Assembly (NCBI GenBank): GCA_017446095.1
Contig: JAFSRN010000007.1
Coordinates: 1 to 64,000 of the forward strand
DNA length: 64,000 nt
Source: Eubacterium sp.
Lineage (GTDB): Bacteria > Bacillota > Clostridia > Oscillospirales > Acutalibacteraceae
Reading direction: 5' to 3'
Positions 39,768 to 48,680 of the stretch are shown piece by piece (position 1 is the stretch's first letter; each line of letters starts with the position of its first letter). Both the position numbers and the translations under genes were made by a program. The notes beneath the pieces are model-generated. The model saw nothing but the letters and a program-made list of their open reading frames with translations. It did no database searches and was not told the DNA's origin.

Positions 39768-42050
39768 TTACAGTTTCTCTAACTTTGCAAAATTCGCCAT
39801 CAGCTTTTTGGTGCCTGCTTTGTCAAACGCAACCTCAAGCAGCATATCGTTACCCATCGGTTTAGCGCTTAATATCGCGCCTGTACCAAAGGATTTATGG
39901 CGCACGGTGTCGCCGATTTCGTATGTCTGGTTAGTCTGCGTTGCACCGCCTGCCTGACCGAACTGATGCGCAGCCGAACTGCTGTGTTTAGCCTCGCCGA
40001 TAGGCGTGGATTTGCTGTATTTGTACGGCTTTTTGGGCGTGCCGAATGTCGATGAACCGCCACTGTACGAACTGCCGAAGCCATATGGTTTCGGCGTTTC
40101 CTTAACCGTTCTGTCCTCTGTAACTTCTTCGGGAATTTCGCGCAGAAAACGCGATGCGATATTCCTGTTCGTAGTGCCGTAAAGCATACGCTGGCGGGCG
40201 TTTATAAGGTACAGTTTTTCCTTTGCGCGGGTGATTCCCACATACGCAAGGCGGCGCTCTTCCTCAAGCTCCTCATCGCTGTACAGACTCTGGTTGCCGG
40301 GGAAAATGCCCTCCTCCATACCTGGGATAAACACCACGGGGAACTCCAAGCCCTTTGCCGAGTGCAGAGTCATCAGCACAACGCAGTCGTCATCCTCGTT
40401 GTACGAATCAATGTCCGACACAAGCGCAACGTCCTCAAGAAAGTCGGAAATCGTGAACTCCTCGTCGTCCTCCTGATACTTAATCAGCATCGTGGAAAGT
40501 TCCTGCACGTTCTCTTTTCTGCTGTCGGCTTTTTGCGGATCATCCTCATCAAGATATGCAAAATACTGCGTTTTTTCAAGGATTTCCTGCAGCAGGTCGG
40601 ACGGCTTCATACCGTCCTCCGCGCACTTTATAAAGCCGTTAATAGTGTCGCAGAAATCCTTCAATTTGCCTGCACTGCGCGATGTTTTTGCAAACTCATC
40701 AGCGTGCTCGCACACCTCAAAGGCAGTCATTCCGTTGACCGCTGCAATCTCTAAAATATAGTTAAACATCGTGTCGCCGATGCCGCGCTTGGGTGTATTG
40801 ATAATGCGCTGCAGGCGCACGTTATCCGCAGGGTTGTTAACCACAGCGAAGTACGACACAACGTCCTTGATTTCCTTGCGGTCAAAGAAGCGGTTGCCGC
40901 CGATAATCTTGTACGACACACCGGATTTTGCAAGCATCATTTCTATATTACGCGACTGCGCGTTCATACGGTACAGCACCGCGTGGTCGCGGTAGCTTCT
41001 GCCGTTTTGCACATTTTCGTTAATTTCATCAACGATGAACTGCGCCTCGTCCGTTTCGCTTCTTGCGGTATAAAGCACAACCTTGTCGCCGTCCTTGCCT
41101 GCGTATGAGCGCAGGTGCTTGTCGGCAAGTCGGGTGGAGTTGTTTTTGATAACAGAGTTCGCCGCGTCAAGAATATTCTGCATTGAGCGATAGTTTTCCG
41201 CAAGCTCAAGCTGAATAACCTTTAGCCCCTCGTCCTCATAGCGTTCCTTAAAGCGCATAATATTCTCTATCGTAGCGCCGCGGAAACGGTAAATGCTCTG
41301 GTCGTCGTCGCCGACTACGCAGATGTTGTGATAGCCGCCCGCAAGCAGATATGTAAGCACATACTGCGCGTAGCTTGTGTCCTGATACTCGTCTACAATC
41401 ACATACTTAAACTGGTGCTGATACTGCTCAAGCACGTCGTCGTTTTCCTTAAACAGCGCAACGGTGTTGTAAATCATATCGTCAAAATCCATTGCATCAG
41501 AGCGCATAAGTTCCTTCTGGTATTCCTCATAGCACTGCGCGATTTTCGCCTTGCGAAAGTCGTTTACGGTAGTCGCCTTGTACTCGGCAGGGCTGATAAG
41601 GCTGTCCTTCGCGCGGCTGATTTCCGCAAGAATTGAGCGATGGTTGAGGAATTTATCCTCAATGCCGAGGCTCTTTTGCACGCGCTTCATAACACGGCGC
41701 TGGTCGTCCGTGTCGTAGATAGTAAAGTGCTGCGAATAGCCCAGCCTGTCGCCGTATCTGCGCAGCATCCTTGCACACATTGAGTGAAAAGTCTGCGCCC
41801 AGATGTCCGCCGCGTCGTCGCCGATTGTGTTAATCAGACGTTCCTTAAGCTCGCCTGCAGCCTTGTTGGTGAAGGTGATTGCAAGCACCTGCCACGGCAG
41901 CGCATAGCCGTCTGCAATAATATGCTCAATGCGCTTGACAATGGTTGCGGTTTTGCCCGTGCCTGCGCCTGCAACAACAAGCACAGGGCCGTCAATGGTA
42001 TCAATAACGCGCTGCTGCTCTTTATTCGGTTTTACTGCGTCTTTGTTCAT
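39768..42050 (-). CDS. pcrA: ATP-dependent DNA helicase PcrA/UvrD
   Basis: The 760-residue SF1A helicase shows Q-motif LNKEQ-type KPNKEQQRVI, Walker A VVAGAGTGKTATIVKRI, motif Ia AITFTNKAA, Walker B YVIVDEYQDTS, motif III VVGDDDQSIYRFRGA, motif IV NYRSMQNIL, motif V VVLMTLHSAKGLEFPVVFIPG and motif VI EERRLAYVGITRAKEKLYL. The C-terminal 60 residues form the PcrA Tudor-like domain that contacts RNA polymerase (IGDTVRHKSFGTGAIL). It unwinds DNA 3'-5' in repair and replication-conflict removal. It is flanked by repeat elements on both sides. Confidence 0.97.
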   Translation of the reverse strand: MNKDAVKPNKEQQRVIDTIDGPVLVVAGAGTGKTATIVKRIEHIIADGYALPWQVLAITFTNKAAGELKERLINTIGDDAADIWAQTFHSMCARMLRRYGDRLGYSQHFTIYDTDDQRRVMKRVQKSLGIEDKFLNHRSILAEISRAKDSLISPAEYKATTVNDFRKAKIAQCYEEYQKELMRSDAMDFDDMIYNTVALFKENDDVLEQYQHQFKYVIVDEYQDTSYAQYVLTYLLAGGYHNICVVGDDDQSIYRFRGATIENIMRFKERYEDEGLKVIQLELAENYRSMQNILDAANSVIKNNSTRLADKHLRSYAGKDGDKVVLYTARSETDEAQFIVDEINENVQNGRSYRDHAVLYRMNAQSRNIEMMLAKSGVSYKIIGGNRFFDRKEIKDVVSYFAVVNNPADNVRLQRIINTPKRGIGDTMFNYILEIAAVNGMTAFEVCEHADEFAKTSRSAGKLKDFCDTINGFIKCAEDGMKPSDLLQEILEKTQYFAYLDEDDPQKADSRKENVQELSTMLIKYQEDDEEFTISDFLEDVALVSDIDSYNEDDDCVVLMTLHSAKGLEFPVVFIPGMEEGIFPGNQSLYSDEELEEERRLAYVGITRAKEKLYLINARQRMLYGTTNRNIASRFLREIPEEVTEDRTVKETPKPYGFGSSYSGGSSTFGTPKKPYKYSKSTPIGEAKHSSSAAHQFGQAGGATQTNQTYEIGDTVRHKSFGTGAILSAKPMGNDMLLEVAFDKAGTKKLMANFAKLEKL

Positions 42051-42218
42051 AGTGTTTCCTTATAAATAATCGGGAGGGTTAGGAAACCCTCCCCTACGGT
42101 TAAATTATGAGTTGTGAGTTATGAATATCGGGTCGCTTCGCTCCAATTCTATAATAGGCGCGGACGAAGTCCACCATCAATTCATCATTTATCATTCATC
42201 ATTTCACATTGCGGGCTA
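42051..42218. repeat. hairpin repeat plus heptad-bounded repeat, copy 4
   Basis: Bases 42069-42098 form GGGAGGGTT / AACCCTCCC. From 42104 a heptad element follows: GAGTTAT-type units at the left, ATTCATC-type units at the right and the GCGGACGAAGTCC core. No gene or clear terminator for the Na+ pump genes was found in it. Confidence 0.7.
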
Positions 42219-43433
42219 TCAGCCGAGCAACGTGAGGAGTATACCTGCTGCTACTGCGGAGCCGATAACGCCGGATACGTTTGGTCCCATTGCGTGCATA
42301 AGCAGGAAGTTTGACGGATTTTCCTTTGCGCCGACCTTCTGGCTTACACGCGCCGCCATTGGTACTGCGGACACACCTGCAGAACCGATAAGCGGATTGA
42401 CTTTGCCCTTTGTAAGCACATACATCAGCTTGCCGAAAAGCGTACCGCCTGCGGTACCGAAGCCGAATGCAAGCAATCCGAGAAGCACGATTTTAAGCGT
42501 ATCGAGATTCAGGAATGACTGTGCCGATGTCGTTGCGCCGACTGACAGACCGAGCAGAATCGTAACAATATTCATCAGCTCGTTTTGCGCTGCTTTTGCG
42601 ATTCTGTCCGTGCGTCCGCTCTCTTTAAGCAGGTTGCCGAGCATCAGCATACCCACAAGCGTTGCTGCGTCGGGCAGCAAGAGCGATACGATAACCGTTA
42701 CCATAATCGGGAACAGTATTTTTTCAAGCTTTGATACGGGGCGCAGGTTATCCATAACCACGCTGCGCTCTTTTTTAGTAGTCAGCGCGCGCATAATCGG
42801 CGGCTGAATTACAGGCACAAGCGCCATATACGAGTACGCCGCAACCGCGATTGTACCGAGCATTGCCGGCGCAAGCTTTGACGTTAAGAAGATAGCCGTA
42901 GGTCCGTCCGCGCCGCCTATGATAGCGATTGAGCCGGCTTGGTTAGGTGCAAAGCCGAGCAGAATTGCCACAAGATATGCTACAAATATACCCATCTGCG
43001 CCGCCGCGCCCATTATAAACGAGCTCGGGCGTGCAATAAGCGATGTGAAGTCGGTCATCGCGCCGATGCCGAGGAATATAAGCGGCGGATAAATTCCCGC
43101 CTTTACGCCGAAGTAGAGGAAATCCATAAGTCCCGGCGTGAGCGTTTTGCCAGCCTCGTCCGTAAGCCGCCCTGCAACGAGGTCTATAAATCCCTGCAAG
43201 TCATGATACTGCACCGCAAGATTTGCCATAGGCAGGTTTGCAAGCAGCATACCGAATGCAATAGGTATCATCAATAGCGGTTCAAATCCGCGCTTGATAC
43301 CGAGCCAGAGGAAAAAGAAGGCTACGCATATCATAACGAGATTTTTCCATCCGCCGTCTGTGAAGAAATACGCATATCCGCTGTTTAGGAATATGTTTTT
43401 TATAACTTCCCAGACTCCCAGTAAAACTTCCAT
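42219..43433 (-). CDS. sodium-translocating decarboxylase subunit beta
   Basis: The 404-residue protein is an OadB/MmdB/GcdB-family Na+ pump subunit with about nine to eleven membrane helices and the conserved GFAPNQAGSIAIIGGADGPTAIF block that holds the Na+-site Asp, plus ASVSAVPMAARVSQKVG-like GVSAVPMAARV near the end. It couples decarboxylation of carboxybiotin (from oxaloacetate, methylmalonyl-CoA or glutaconyl-CoA) to Na+ export. The gamma-subunit gene is 39 bp upstream. No carboxyltransferase alpha subunit or biotin carrier is present nearby, so the substrate cannot be fixed. Confidence 0.93.
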   Translation of the reverse strand: MEVLLGVWEVIKNIFLNSGYAYFFTDGGWKNLVMICVAFFFLWLGIKRGFEPLLMIPIAFGMLLANLPMANLAVQYHDLQGFIDLVAGRLTDEAGKTLTPGLMDFLYFGVKAGIYPPLIFLGIGAMTDFTSLIARPSSFIMGAAAQMGIFVAYLVAILLGFAPNQAGSIAIIGGADGPTAIFLTSKLAPAMLGTIAVAAYSYMALVPVIQPPIMRALTTKKERSVVMDNLRPVSKLEKILFPIMVTVIVSLLLPDAATLVGMLMLGNLLKESGRTDRIAKAAQNELMNIVTILLGLSVGATTSAQSFLNLDTLKIVLLGLLAFGFGTAGGTLFGKLMYVLTKGKVNPLIGSAGVSAVPMAARVSQKVGAKENPSNFLLMHAMGPNVSGVIGSAVAAGILLTLLG

Positions 43434-43472
43434 TAGTCTGTTCTCCTGTAAAACTAAATTACCAGAGTTAGG

Positions 43473-43922
43473 TTAAAAAGGTCTTGTGTTATCCGTAACT
43501 GCCGCAAATGCCCACGGATTGCGCCTTGTAATCGGGTTAGGTGCCTGTGCGCGCACAGGTGCTGCAGGCGCGATAGAAGTAACAACTGCGCCCTCGCCTT
43601 CCATCATATAAACTGCTGCGCTGATTGCCGCAACAATTTCGCCGCTGATGCCCTGCGCTGCAGGTGCAGCCTTTGCAGGTGCCGGTGGCGGAGTGTTAAC
43701 GATATTGAGTTCAGGAGGTGCTGTGTTAGACTTTTTCTTATGCTTTCTCATATTGTCTCCTTGTGTTTTAGAAACGATTTTGCCGAATATATCAAATACA
43801 ATTATCAGTATAATCAGTGTTGCAAGCACAATTCCCAGACCTGCAATAATAACCGTTGCGGTAAAGCCGGCCGATGTGTCCGGCACAACCGAGGTTGAAA
43901 GCGAATATAGGCTCATACCCAA
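43473..43922 (-). CDS. OadG-type gamma chain of the Na+ decarboxylase
   Basis: The 149-residue protein has one N-terminal transmembrane helix (about 20-45, FTATVIIAGLGIVLATLIILIIVFDIFGK), a basic stretch (KHKKKS), an Ala/Pro-rich linker (APAKAAPAAQG) and a short conserved end IVAAISAAVYMMEGEGAVV...RRNPWAFA. This plan is typical of decarboxylase gamma/delta chains, which anchor the alpha subunit to the membrane pump. It is co-transcribed with the beta gene. Confidence 0.88.
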   Translation of the reverse strand: MGMSLYSLSTSVVPDTSAGFTATVIIAGLGIVLATLIILIIVFDIFGKIVSKTQGDNMRKHKKKSNTAPPELNIVNTPPPAPAKAAPAAQGISGEIVAAISAAVYMMEGEGAVVTSIAPAAPVRAQAPNPITRRNPWAFAAVTDNTRPF

Positions 43923-43948
43923 ATTCCCCCATTATAAAGATTATAATT

Positions 43949-43977
43949 ATTATAAATCAACACGCGCCGTTTTTCAA
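43949..43977 (-). promoter_or_regulatory. promoter of the Na+ pump genes
   Basis: On the minus strand TTGAAA (43972-43977), a 17-bp spacer and TATAAT (43949-43954) lie 27 bp upstream of the gamma-subunit start. Confidence 0.65.
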
Positions 43978-44025
43978 CAAAAAAAGGCTATTTTTTTTAC
44001 TTCGGCAATTTGCATAAAAAAACAG

Positions 44026-44054
44026 TTGATTTATTTTTAAAATGTGTTTATAAT
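44026..44054 (+). promoter_or_regulatory. promoter of the 44-residue membrane peptide gene
   Basis: TTGATT (44026-44031), 17-bp spacer and consensus TATAAT (44049-44054), 35 bp before the ATG, back to back with the Na+ pump promoter. Confidence 0.65.
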
Positions 44055-44088
44055 AAGTATTAGACAAAAACAATTTAGGGGGCTTATT

Positions 44089-44223
44089 ATGAGCAAAGAG
44101 GCAATGATTATAGCAATACTTATAGCACTTATGATATTGTGGCTTACCGAAACTCTTGGTATGCACAGAACCTCAAGAGTGCTCGGCGGTGCAATTGATT
44201 TAGGCTTTGCAATATTACGATAG
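44089..44223 (+). CDS. 44-residue single-span membrane peptide
   Basis: This short ORF encodes a start MSKEAMIIAILIALMILWLT and a polar tail of about 24 residues (ETLGMHRTSRVLGGAIDLGF then AILR). One transmembrane helix covers residues 5-19. It has its own consensus promoter, a strong ribosome-binding site (TTAGGGGG, 8 bases before the ATG) and an excellent terminator 3 bp after the stop, so it is very likely expressed as a monocistronic mRNA. No family is recognised. It could be a membrane-active regulatory peptide, a toxin-like peptide or a small subunit linked to the divergent Na+ pump; none is shown by the sequence. Confidence 0.65.
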   Translation: MSKEAMIIAILIALMILWLTETLGMHRTSRVLGGAIDLGFAILR

Positions 44224-44226
44224 ATA

Positions 44227-44255
44227 AAACGGACTGTCAGTTGACAGTCCGTTTT
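44227..44255 (+). terminator. terminator of the membrane peptide gene
   Basis: Arms AAACGGACTGTCA / TGACAGTCCGTTT with a 2-3 base loop and T run, directly after the stop codon. Confidence 0.9.
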
Positions 44256-44256
44256 T

Positions 44257-44415
44257 AATTGAGAATTGAGAATTGAGAATTAATGACGGGCTCTGCCCGT
44301 ACCCGATTTTATAATAGGTGTGGACGAAGTCCCCTTGGAGCGGGCGCCTCACCCTTTTGTCCGCAAGCGGACATTTCCCCTCACAGGGGAATCCCCCGAA
44401 ATTCTCCATTCTCCA
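44257..44415. repeat. heptad-bounded intergenic repeat, copy 5
   Basis: Nearly identical to copy 1: GAGAATT heptads, CGGGCTCTGCCCG stem, GTGTGGACGAAGTCC, hairpins TGTCCGC-AA-GCGGACA and CCCCT-CAC-AGGGG, then ATTCTCC heptads. The two copies differ mostly in the left stem and heptad count. Confidence 0.85.
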
Positions 44416-44451
44416 TTTTAAAATAACAGGCATACGCCTGTTATTTTAAAA
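44416..44451. terminator. 36-bp palindromic terminator at the dagK-like gene end
   Basis: Sixteen-base perfect arms around an ATAC loop, overlapping the last codons and stop of the lipid kinase gene, with A/T runs on both sides. It should end the aro-galK transcript. Confidence 0.8.
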
Positions 44452-45397
44452 CACATAGATTTATCGCTTTTTCCTCTACGGTAAAGTTAACCTCGTTATA
44501 TGTAAAGTTTTCACCGTCGCAGTTGCCGAGGAGATTTGAGCCGTCTTCCATCCAGATTCTGCCCCTTTTCAGCCTTCCCGTAGTGATTATGCCCGGGAAG
44601 GTTTCTTCATTCGCCTTGCCGTCGGAATACTTGGGAATAATCGGCAGCGCCTTATGCAGCGGCATACCGTTTACAAGCGCAAAATCAAGCAGTCCGTCGT
44701 CGAGCTTTGAGTTCGGCGCAGGGCAAAAACCGCCGCCGTAGTAGCTTGCGTTGCAGATTGCAAACAGCACGTAATCCTTGTTATCCTCTTTCATCTGATA
44801 CTCGTTGCCGTCGCGGTCAACGCATGTAACATCAAAGCTGATTGTGTAGTGCAGCGGCTTCATAAGCACGGGGAAAATTGCGACTGTGTACGCCTTCTGA
44901 CCGAGGAACGGCGCCTTTGCAACCATCTTCCTGCCTACGGTTTCCACAATCGTATCAAGACCGAAGGACATAACGTTTATGCACTTATCGCCGTTGTAAT
45001 CGATAAGGTCAATCGGCTTTACTTCGTACTCGATATCGCCGCCGAAAAAGCCGAATTTAGATATAATCTGCTCAACGTCGATATCCTTTGTGCCGTACAC
45101 CTTTTTGGCAAAATCGTTGCCCGTGCCCATAGGCAGAAGCAGCATTGGCGTGTCCGTGTGGGCAAGACCGTTTGCAACCTCGTGCACCGTGCCGTCGCCG
45201 CCGCAGGCAACTATAACGCAGTCGCCGCCGAATTCGGCAGCATAGCGCGATGCGATGTCTTTTGCGTCGCCCTGCGCCTGCGTTTCCTCAATAATCATCT
45301 CGTGGTCGTTGTGGCGAAACGCACTTTTGATGTTTTTAAAAATACGCGCCTTGTCCTCACTTCCCGCAATCGGGTTAACTATAAATACAAATTTCAT
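44441..45397 (-). CDS. diacylglycerol kinase-family lipid kinase
   Basis: The 318-residue protein begins FVFIVNPIAGSEDKARIFKN and has the DAGK catalytic blocks VACGGDGTVHEVANGL and PMLLLPMGTGNDFAKK (nucleotide binding and catalytic loops), then a beta-sandwich C-terminal domain. It resembles DgkB/YegS kinases that phosphorylate diacylglycerol or similar lipids and recycle it for phospholipid or lipoteichoic acid synthesis. The exact lipid is not determined. It is the last gene of the minus-strand run from tyrA, after a 57-bp gap with short heptad repeats. Confidence 0.9.
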   Translation of the reverse strand: MKFVFIVNPIAGSEDKARIFKNIKSAFRHNDHEMIIEETQAQGDAKDIASRYAAEFGGDCVIVACGGDGTVHEVANGLAHTDTPMLLLPMGTGNDFAKKVYGTKDIDVEQIISKFGFFGGDIEYEVKPIDLIDYNGDKCINVMSFGLDTIVETVGRKMVAKAPFLGQKAYTVAIFPVLMKPLHYTISFDVTCVDRDGNEYQMKEDNKDYVLFAICNASYYGGGFCPAPNSKLDDGLLDFALVNGMPLHKALPIIPKYSDGKANEETFPGIITTGRLKRGRIWMEDGSNLLGNCDGENFTYNEVNFTVEEKAINLCVLK

Positions 45398-45406
45398 GTT
45401 TGGGTT

Positions 45407-45454
45407 TCTCTCTTTTCACAAATTCCTAATTCCGAATTCCGAATTCCGAATTAA
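45407..45454. repeat. short heptad array, copy 6
   Basis: Four near-tandem CGAATTC-type units (period 7) without the GC-rich core, between galK and the lipid kinase gene. Possibly a decayed or partial member of the heptad family. Confidence 0.6.
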
Positions 45455-46735
45455 TTATATTACCTGCGTTCCTCCCACAGGTCTGATAATCAGCACGTAG
45501 CACTTGTCCTTGCCGAAAACGCTTTCGATTTTTGTCTTGTATGTATCAAGCAAATCGTTTGGTACAAACGCCTGAATTGTGCCTGCAAAGCCGCCGCCGT
45601 GTACGCGCCATGCGCCCTTGCCCTTAAGGATTTCCTCGCTGATTGCAAGCGCAAGGGAGAGCTTTTGTTCAGTCGGATTCTTAGGTGTAAACACGTTCTG
45701 ATTAAGCTCAAACGATGACCTGCCGGATTCAAGGATAACGTCCTTAAAGCCTTCAAAATCGCCGTTTTCAAGGCATTCAACAGCCTTGTCCACGCGCTTG
45801 TTTTCGTTATAGAAATGGATTGCGCGAAGCAGCGCTCTGTCGTTTACCTTGCCCGTGAGTTCAGGCAGCGCGGCAAAGAAATCCTCGTAAGAAATTTCGC
45901 GCAGAACGTTCTTGCCCATAGCCTTTGCAACGGATTCCATCTCGCCGCGAACAGCAGCGTAATCGTCCGTAAGGTCGGAGTGATTTCCGCCCGTATCAAC
46001 GATGCAGAGTGAGTGGCCTGACTTTGAAAAATCGAAGTCAACCTTCTTGATTACAGGGTTTTCCGTTGACTCAAAGTCAATCGTAACAAACGTGCCGACA
46101 GACGCAGCCATCTGGTCAAGCAGACCGCACGGCTTGCCGAAAAACACATTTTCGCTGTACTGCGCAACCTTTGCAATATCAACCGCGCTGATTGCGCCGC
46201 CGTTGAACATATACGAAATCACAGCGCCGAGCAGCACCTCAAACGCAGCGGAGGACGACAGTCCCGAACCGCCCATAACATCGCTTGTGGTATACGCGTC
46301 AAAGCCCTTAACCGTGTAGCCGAGGTTCTTTGTGCCTGCAATAACGCCCTGCACAAGCGTGGTGGAATCGCCGTAGCGGCTTTCCATCGGCTCAAGGTCG
46401 CCGAGGTCAACAACGTTCATCTTGTGACCTTTAGACTTAACGCGGACAACATCCTCGCCATTTTCGCTCACAACAGCGATTGCGTCAAGGTTAATCGAAG
46501 CAGCAAGCACCTTGCCGTTGTTGTGGTCGGTGTGGTTGCCGCAAACTTCCGTTCTGCCGGGTGCGGACATAATTTTGACTTCCCTGTCAAATCCAAAGAG
46601 CTCGCCGAACTCTTTAAGCGTCTGAACGTAGCGCGGCTTCTGCTCATTTACAAATGAATCCGTAACGTAAACAGCTTTGAGGTTGCTGTCAAACTGTCCC
46701 TGTTCAATAGCGTTAATTAACTCTTTAACCTTCAT
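45455..46735 (-). CDS. galK: galactokinase
   Basis: The 426-residue GHMP kinase has the galactokinase signature APGRTEVCGNHTDHNNGKVL, the ATP-binding GGSGLSSSAAFEVLLG and C-terminal GAWRVHGGGFAGTIQAF. It phosphorylates galactose at C1 in the Leloir pathway. It is slightly longer than the usual 380-390 residues because of an N-terminal extension of about 35 residues. No galT or galE lies nearby; it sits 11 bp after a VTT membrane protein gene at the end of an aromatic amino acid operon, an unusual setting. Confidence 0.93.
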   Translation of the reverse strand: MKVKELINAIEQGQFDSNLKAVYVTDSFVNEQKPRYVQTLKEFGELFGFDREVKIMSAPGRTEVCGNHTDHNNGKVLAASINLDAIAVVSENGEDVVRVKSKGHKMNVVDLGDLEPMESRYGDSTTLVQGVIAGTKNLGYTVKGFDAYTTSDVMGGSGLSSSAAFEVLLGAVISYMFNGGAISAVDIAKVAQYSENVFFGKPCGLLDQMAASVGTFVTIDFESTENPVIKKVDFDFSKSGHSLCIVDTGGNHSDLTDDYAAVRGEMESVAKAMGKNVLREISYEDFFAALPELTGKVNDRALLRAIHFYNENKRVDKAVECLENGDFEGFKDVILESGRSSFELNQNVFTPKNPTEQKLSLALAISEEILKGKGAWRVHGGGFAGTIQAFVPNDLLDTYKTKIESVFGKDKCYVLIIRPVGGTQVI

Positions 46736-46746
46736 AACTTTATCTC

Positions 46747-47517
46747 CTATAAAACGATTTTATATTTTTCTTTTTGACTGTATATCAGCAGGGTTTGCGT
46801 CATCTGATTTGATTTAATGCCGTAGAATACATTGAATATCAGACTTGAAAAACCTGTGAATGCCACTAAAATTATGAGCAGCGTAATAAACTGCACCGAA
46901 AACGGATTTGTAAACGCCGCGCCCAACTTGGTGTAGATGTAGAGCCTCGGCGCGTAACCGAGCATACTCAGCAATATATAGTACACCAAATCGTAGTGCA
47001 TTGAGCCGTAGTACTTTGAAACCATGCCAAGCGGTATTGCGGGAATCAGCCTTGTGACCGACAAAAAGTACGGGTTGCCGTTGCCCTTGAACTGAATCCA
47101 ATCGCGTATAAAGTGCATTTTTTTGATGTTGAGTATCATACCTGCCCATCCGCCGCCGATGAACGAGCCTTCAAAGTATTTTACCACGAAGAAGAACACG
47201 CTGCACACTATGTTTATTAGCAGCGCCCTGTCAAGCGGGAACACAACGCCTGCGATTGCGCAGATAAAGCTTATGGGCAGCGGTAGCTGGCATTTTGCAA
47301 TGTACAGCGCAAATATGCAAATCAGTATCTCGCGCTCCGTATCGAGGCGCGTTACGGCATTGTCGATTTTCGACAGCCAGTTGATAATCGTGTTAAACCG
47401 CACCTCAAGCGTGGCGTGGTTAATCAGCATAATTACCAAAGCCACAAGCACGCCCGTGGTAATAAGGGCTATAATTGTAGATATGAAGTTTGTGCGGTGA
47501 CGTTTAGTACTTTGCAT
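46747..47517 (-). CDS. TVP38/TMEM64-family (VTT domain) membrane protein
   Basis: The 256-residue protein has about six membrane segments and the VTT/DedA-like core: YIAKCQLPLPISFICAIAGVVFPLDRAL, a GSFIGGGWAG turn and FLSVTRLIPAIPLGMVSKYYGSM, in which the FxxxxRxxPxxP motif is typical of the family. These proteins are linked to lipid scrambling or transport; the substrate here is unknown. It starts 5 bp after the pheA stop, so it is part of the aromatic operon transcript. Confidence 0.85.
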   Translation of the reverse strand: MQSTKRHRTNFISTIIALITTGVLVALVIMLINHATLEVRFNTIINWLSKIDNAVTRLDTEREILICIFALYIAKCQLPLPISFICAIAGVVFPLDRALLINIVCSVFFFVVKYFEGSFIGGGWAGMILNIKKMHFIRDWIQFKGNGNPYFLSVTRLIPAIPLGMVSKYYGSMHYDLVYYILLSMLGYAPRLYIYTKLGAAFTNPFSVQFITLLIILVAFTGFSSLIFNVFYGIKSNQMTQTLLIYSQKEKYKIVL

Positions 47518-47522
47518 AAAAA

Positions 47523-48659
47523 CTAATCCTTTATCTCGTGGAAATTACCGAGGAATGTAAATTCGTCAAGCTCGTCGGACAGCGCACACAGCAAATCGAG
47601 CGTTGCTTCGTCGTACACATTGCCGAGCACGTCGGCGTAGAAGAAGTAGTCGAATTTGCCGTTTGCCATCGGACGTGATTCCAGTTTGGTGAGATTAAGC
47701 CCTGTCATTGAGAACCTGCCCAGCACCCTGTAAAGCGAACCCGTTGTATGCGGCGCGGAGAAGATAAGCGAAATCTTGTCTGCCGCGCTGTCAATAACAA
47801 GTTCTTTTGAAATAACAATAAACCTTGTGGTGTTGTTAACTATGTTCTGTATGCCGCGGCGCAGGATTTTCAGCCCGTATTTTTTAGCCGCGCTTACGGA
47901 ACATATTGCGCCGATATTGTTCTTTTTACTCTCGGCAACATACTTTGCGGCAGCCGCCGTGTTTGTAAAGTTTACGCCGGTGAAATCGAAGCTTTTGAGG
48001 AAGATGTTGCACTGGCTGAGCGCCTGCGGATGCGAGTAAACCTCGTCAATTTTTTCAAACTTTGTACCTTCCTTCGCGCACAGGCAATGCTCGATTTTTA
48101 AATCACACGCGCCGACAACGAAGAAGCGGTACTTCATAATAAGGTCGTACGATTCGTGCACAGAGCCTGCGGTTGAGTTTTCAACAGGGATAATGCCGAA
48201 GCGCGCCTTGCCTTTATTCACGGCTTCAAACACATTTTCAAACTGCTTGTAAAACTTGATTTCCGTGTTCGGGAACAGCGTTTCGCCAGCGATGCCGCTG
48301 TATGCGCCCTCAACGCCCTGGCAGGCAATCGGCATACCGTCGGTGGTAAGGCGTTCCTCTTTCCTCGCGTTTTCAACAAGGCTTCTGAGTTCGCTGCCGC
48401 CGCCGATAATCTTGTGCTGCAAGGCTCTTGACGCATCCATAGTGGCGGAAAAAATCGTTTTAATCGCTTCGCCCTGCTCGCCGCATTTTGCCGCAACGGA
48501 ATCAAGTATTTCCTGCTCGCGCTCTGCGTTGAGCACAGGGATTGAGTGCTCCACCTTGTACGCCGCGACTTCCTTTGCGATGTCCATCCTTTTCATCAAA
48601 AGCGGAATCAGCTGGTCGTCGATTTCGTCAATCTGTTTTCTGAGTGAGAGTAAATCCAT
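47523..48659 (-). CDS. pheA: bifunctional chorismate mutase/prephenate dehydratase
   Basis: The 378-residue P-protein has a chorismate mutase AroQ domain (1-85, LRKQIDEIDDQLIPLLMKRM), a prephenate dehydratase domain (110-285, CQGVEGAYSGIAGETLFP and NNTTRFIVI with the catalytic Thr-Arg-Phe), and a C-terminal ACT domain (about 298-370, GSLYRVLGRFSMTGLNLTKLESRP) for phenylalanine feedback. It converts chorismate to phenylpyruvate. It follows aroC by 21 bp in an operon that also holds tyrA, so both branches from chorismate are co-expressed. Confidence 0.96.
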   Translation of the reverse strand: MDLLSLRKQIDEIDDQLIPLLMKRMDIAKEVAAYKVEHSIPVLNAEREQEILDSVAAKCGEQGEAIKTIFSATMDASRALQHKIIGGGSELRSLVENARKEERLTTDGMPIACQGVEGAYSGIAGETLFPNTEIKFYKQFENVFEAVNKGKARFGIIPVENSTAGSVHESYDLIMKYRFFVVGACDLKIEHCLCAKEGTKFEKIDEVYSHPQALSQCNIFLKSFDFTGVNFTNTAAAAKYVAESKKNNIGAICSVSAAKKYGLKILRRGIQNIVNNTTRFIVISKELVIDSAADKISLIFSAPHTTGSLYRVLGRFSMTGLNLTKLESRPMANGKFDYFFYADVLGNVYDEATLDLLCALSDELDEFTFLGNFHEIKD

Positions 48660-48680
48660 TAATAGTTTATCCTTAATATT

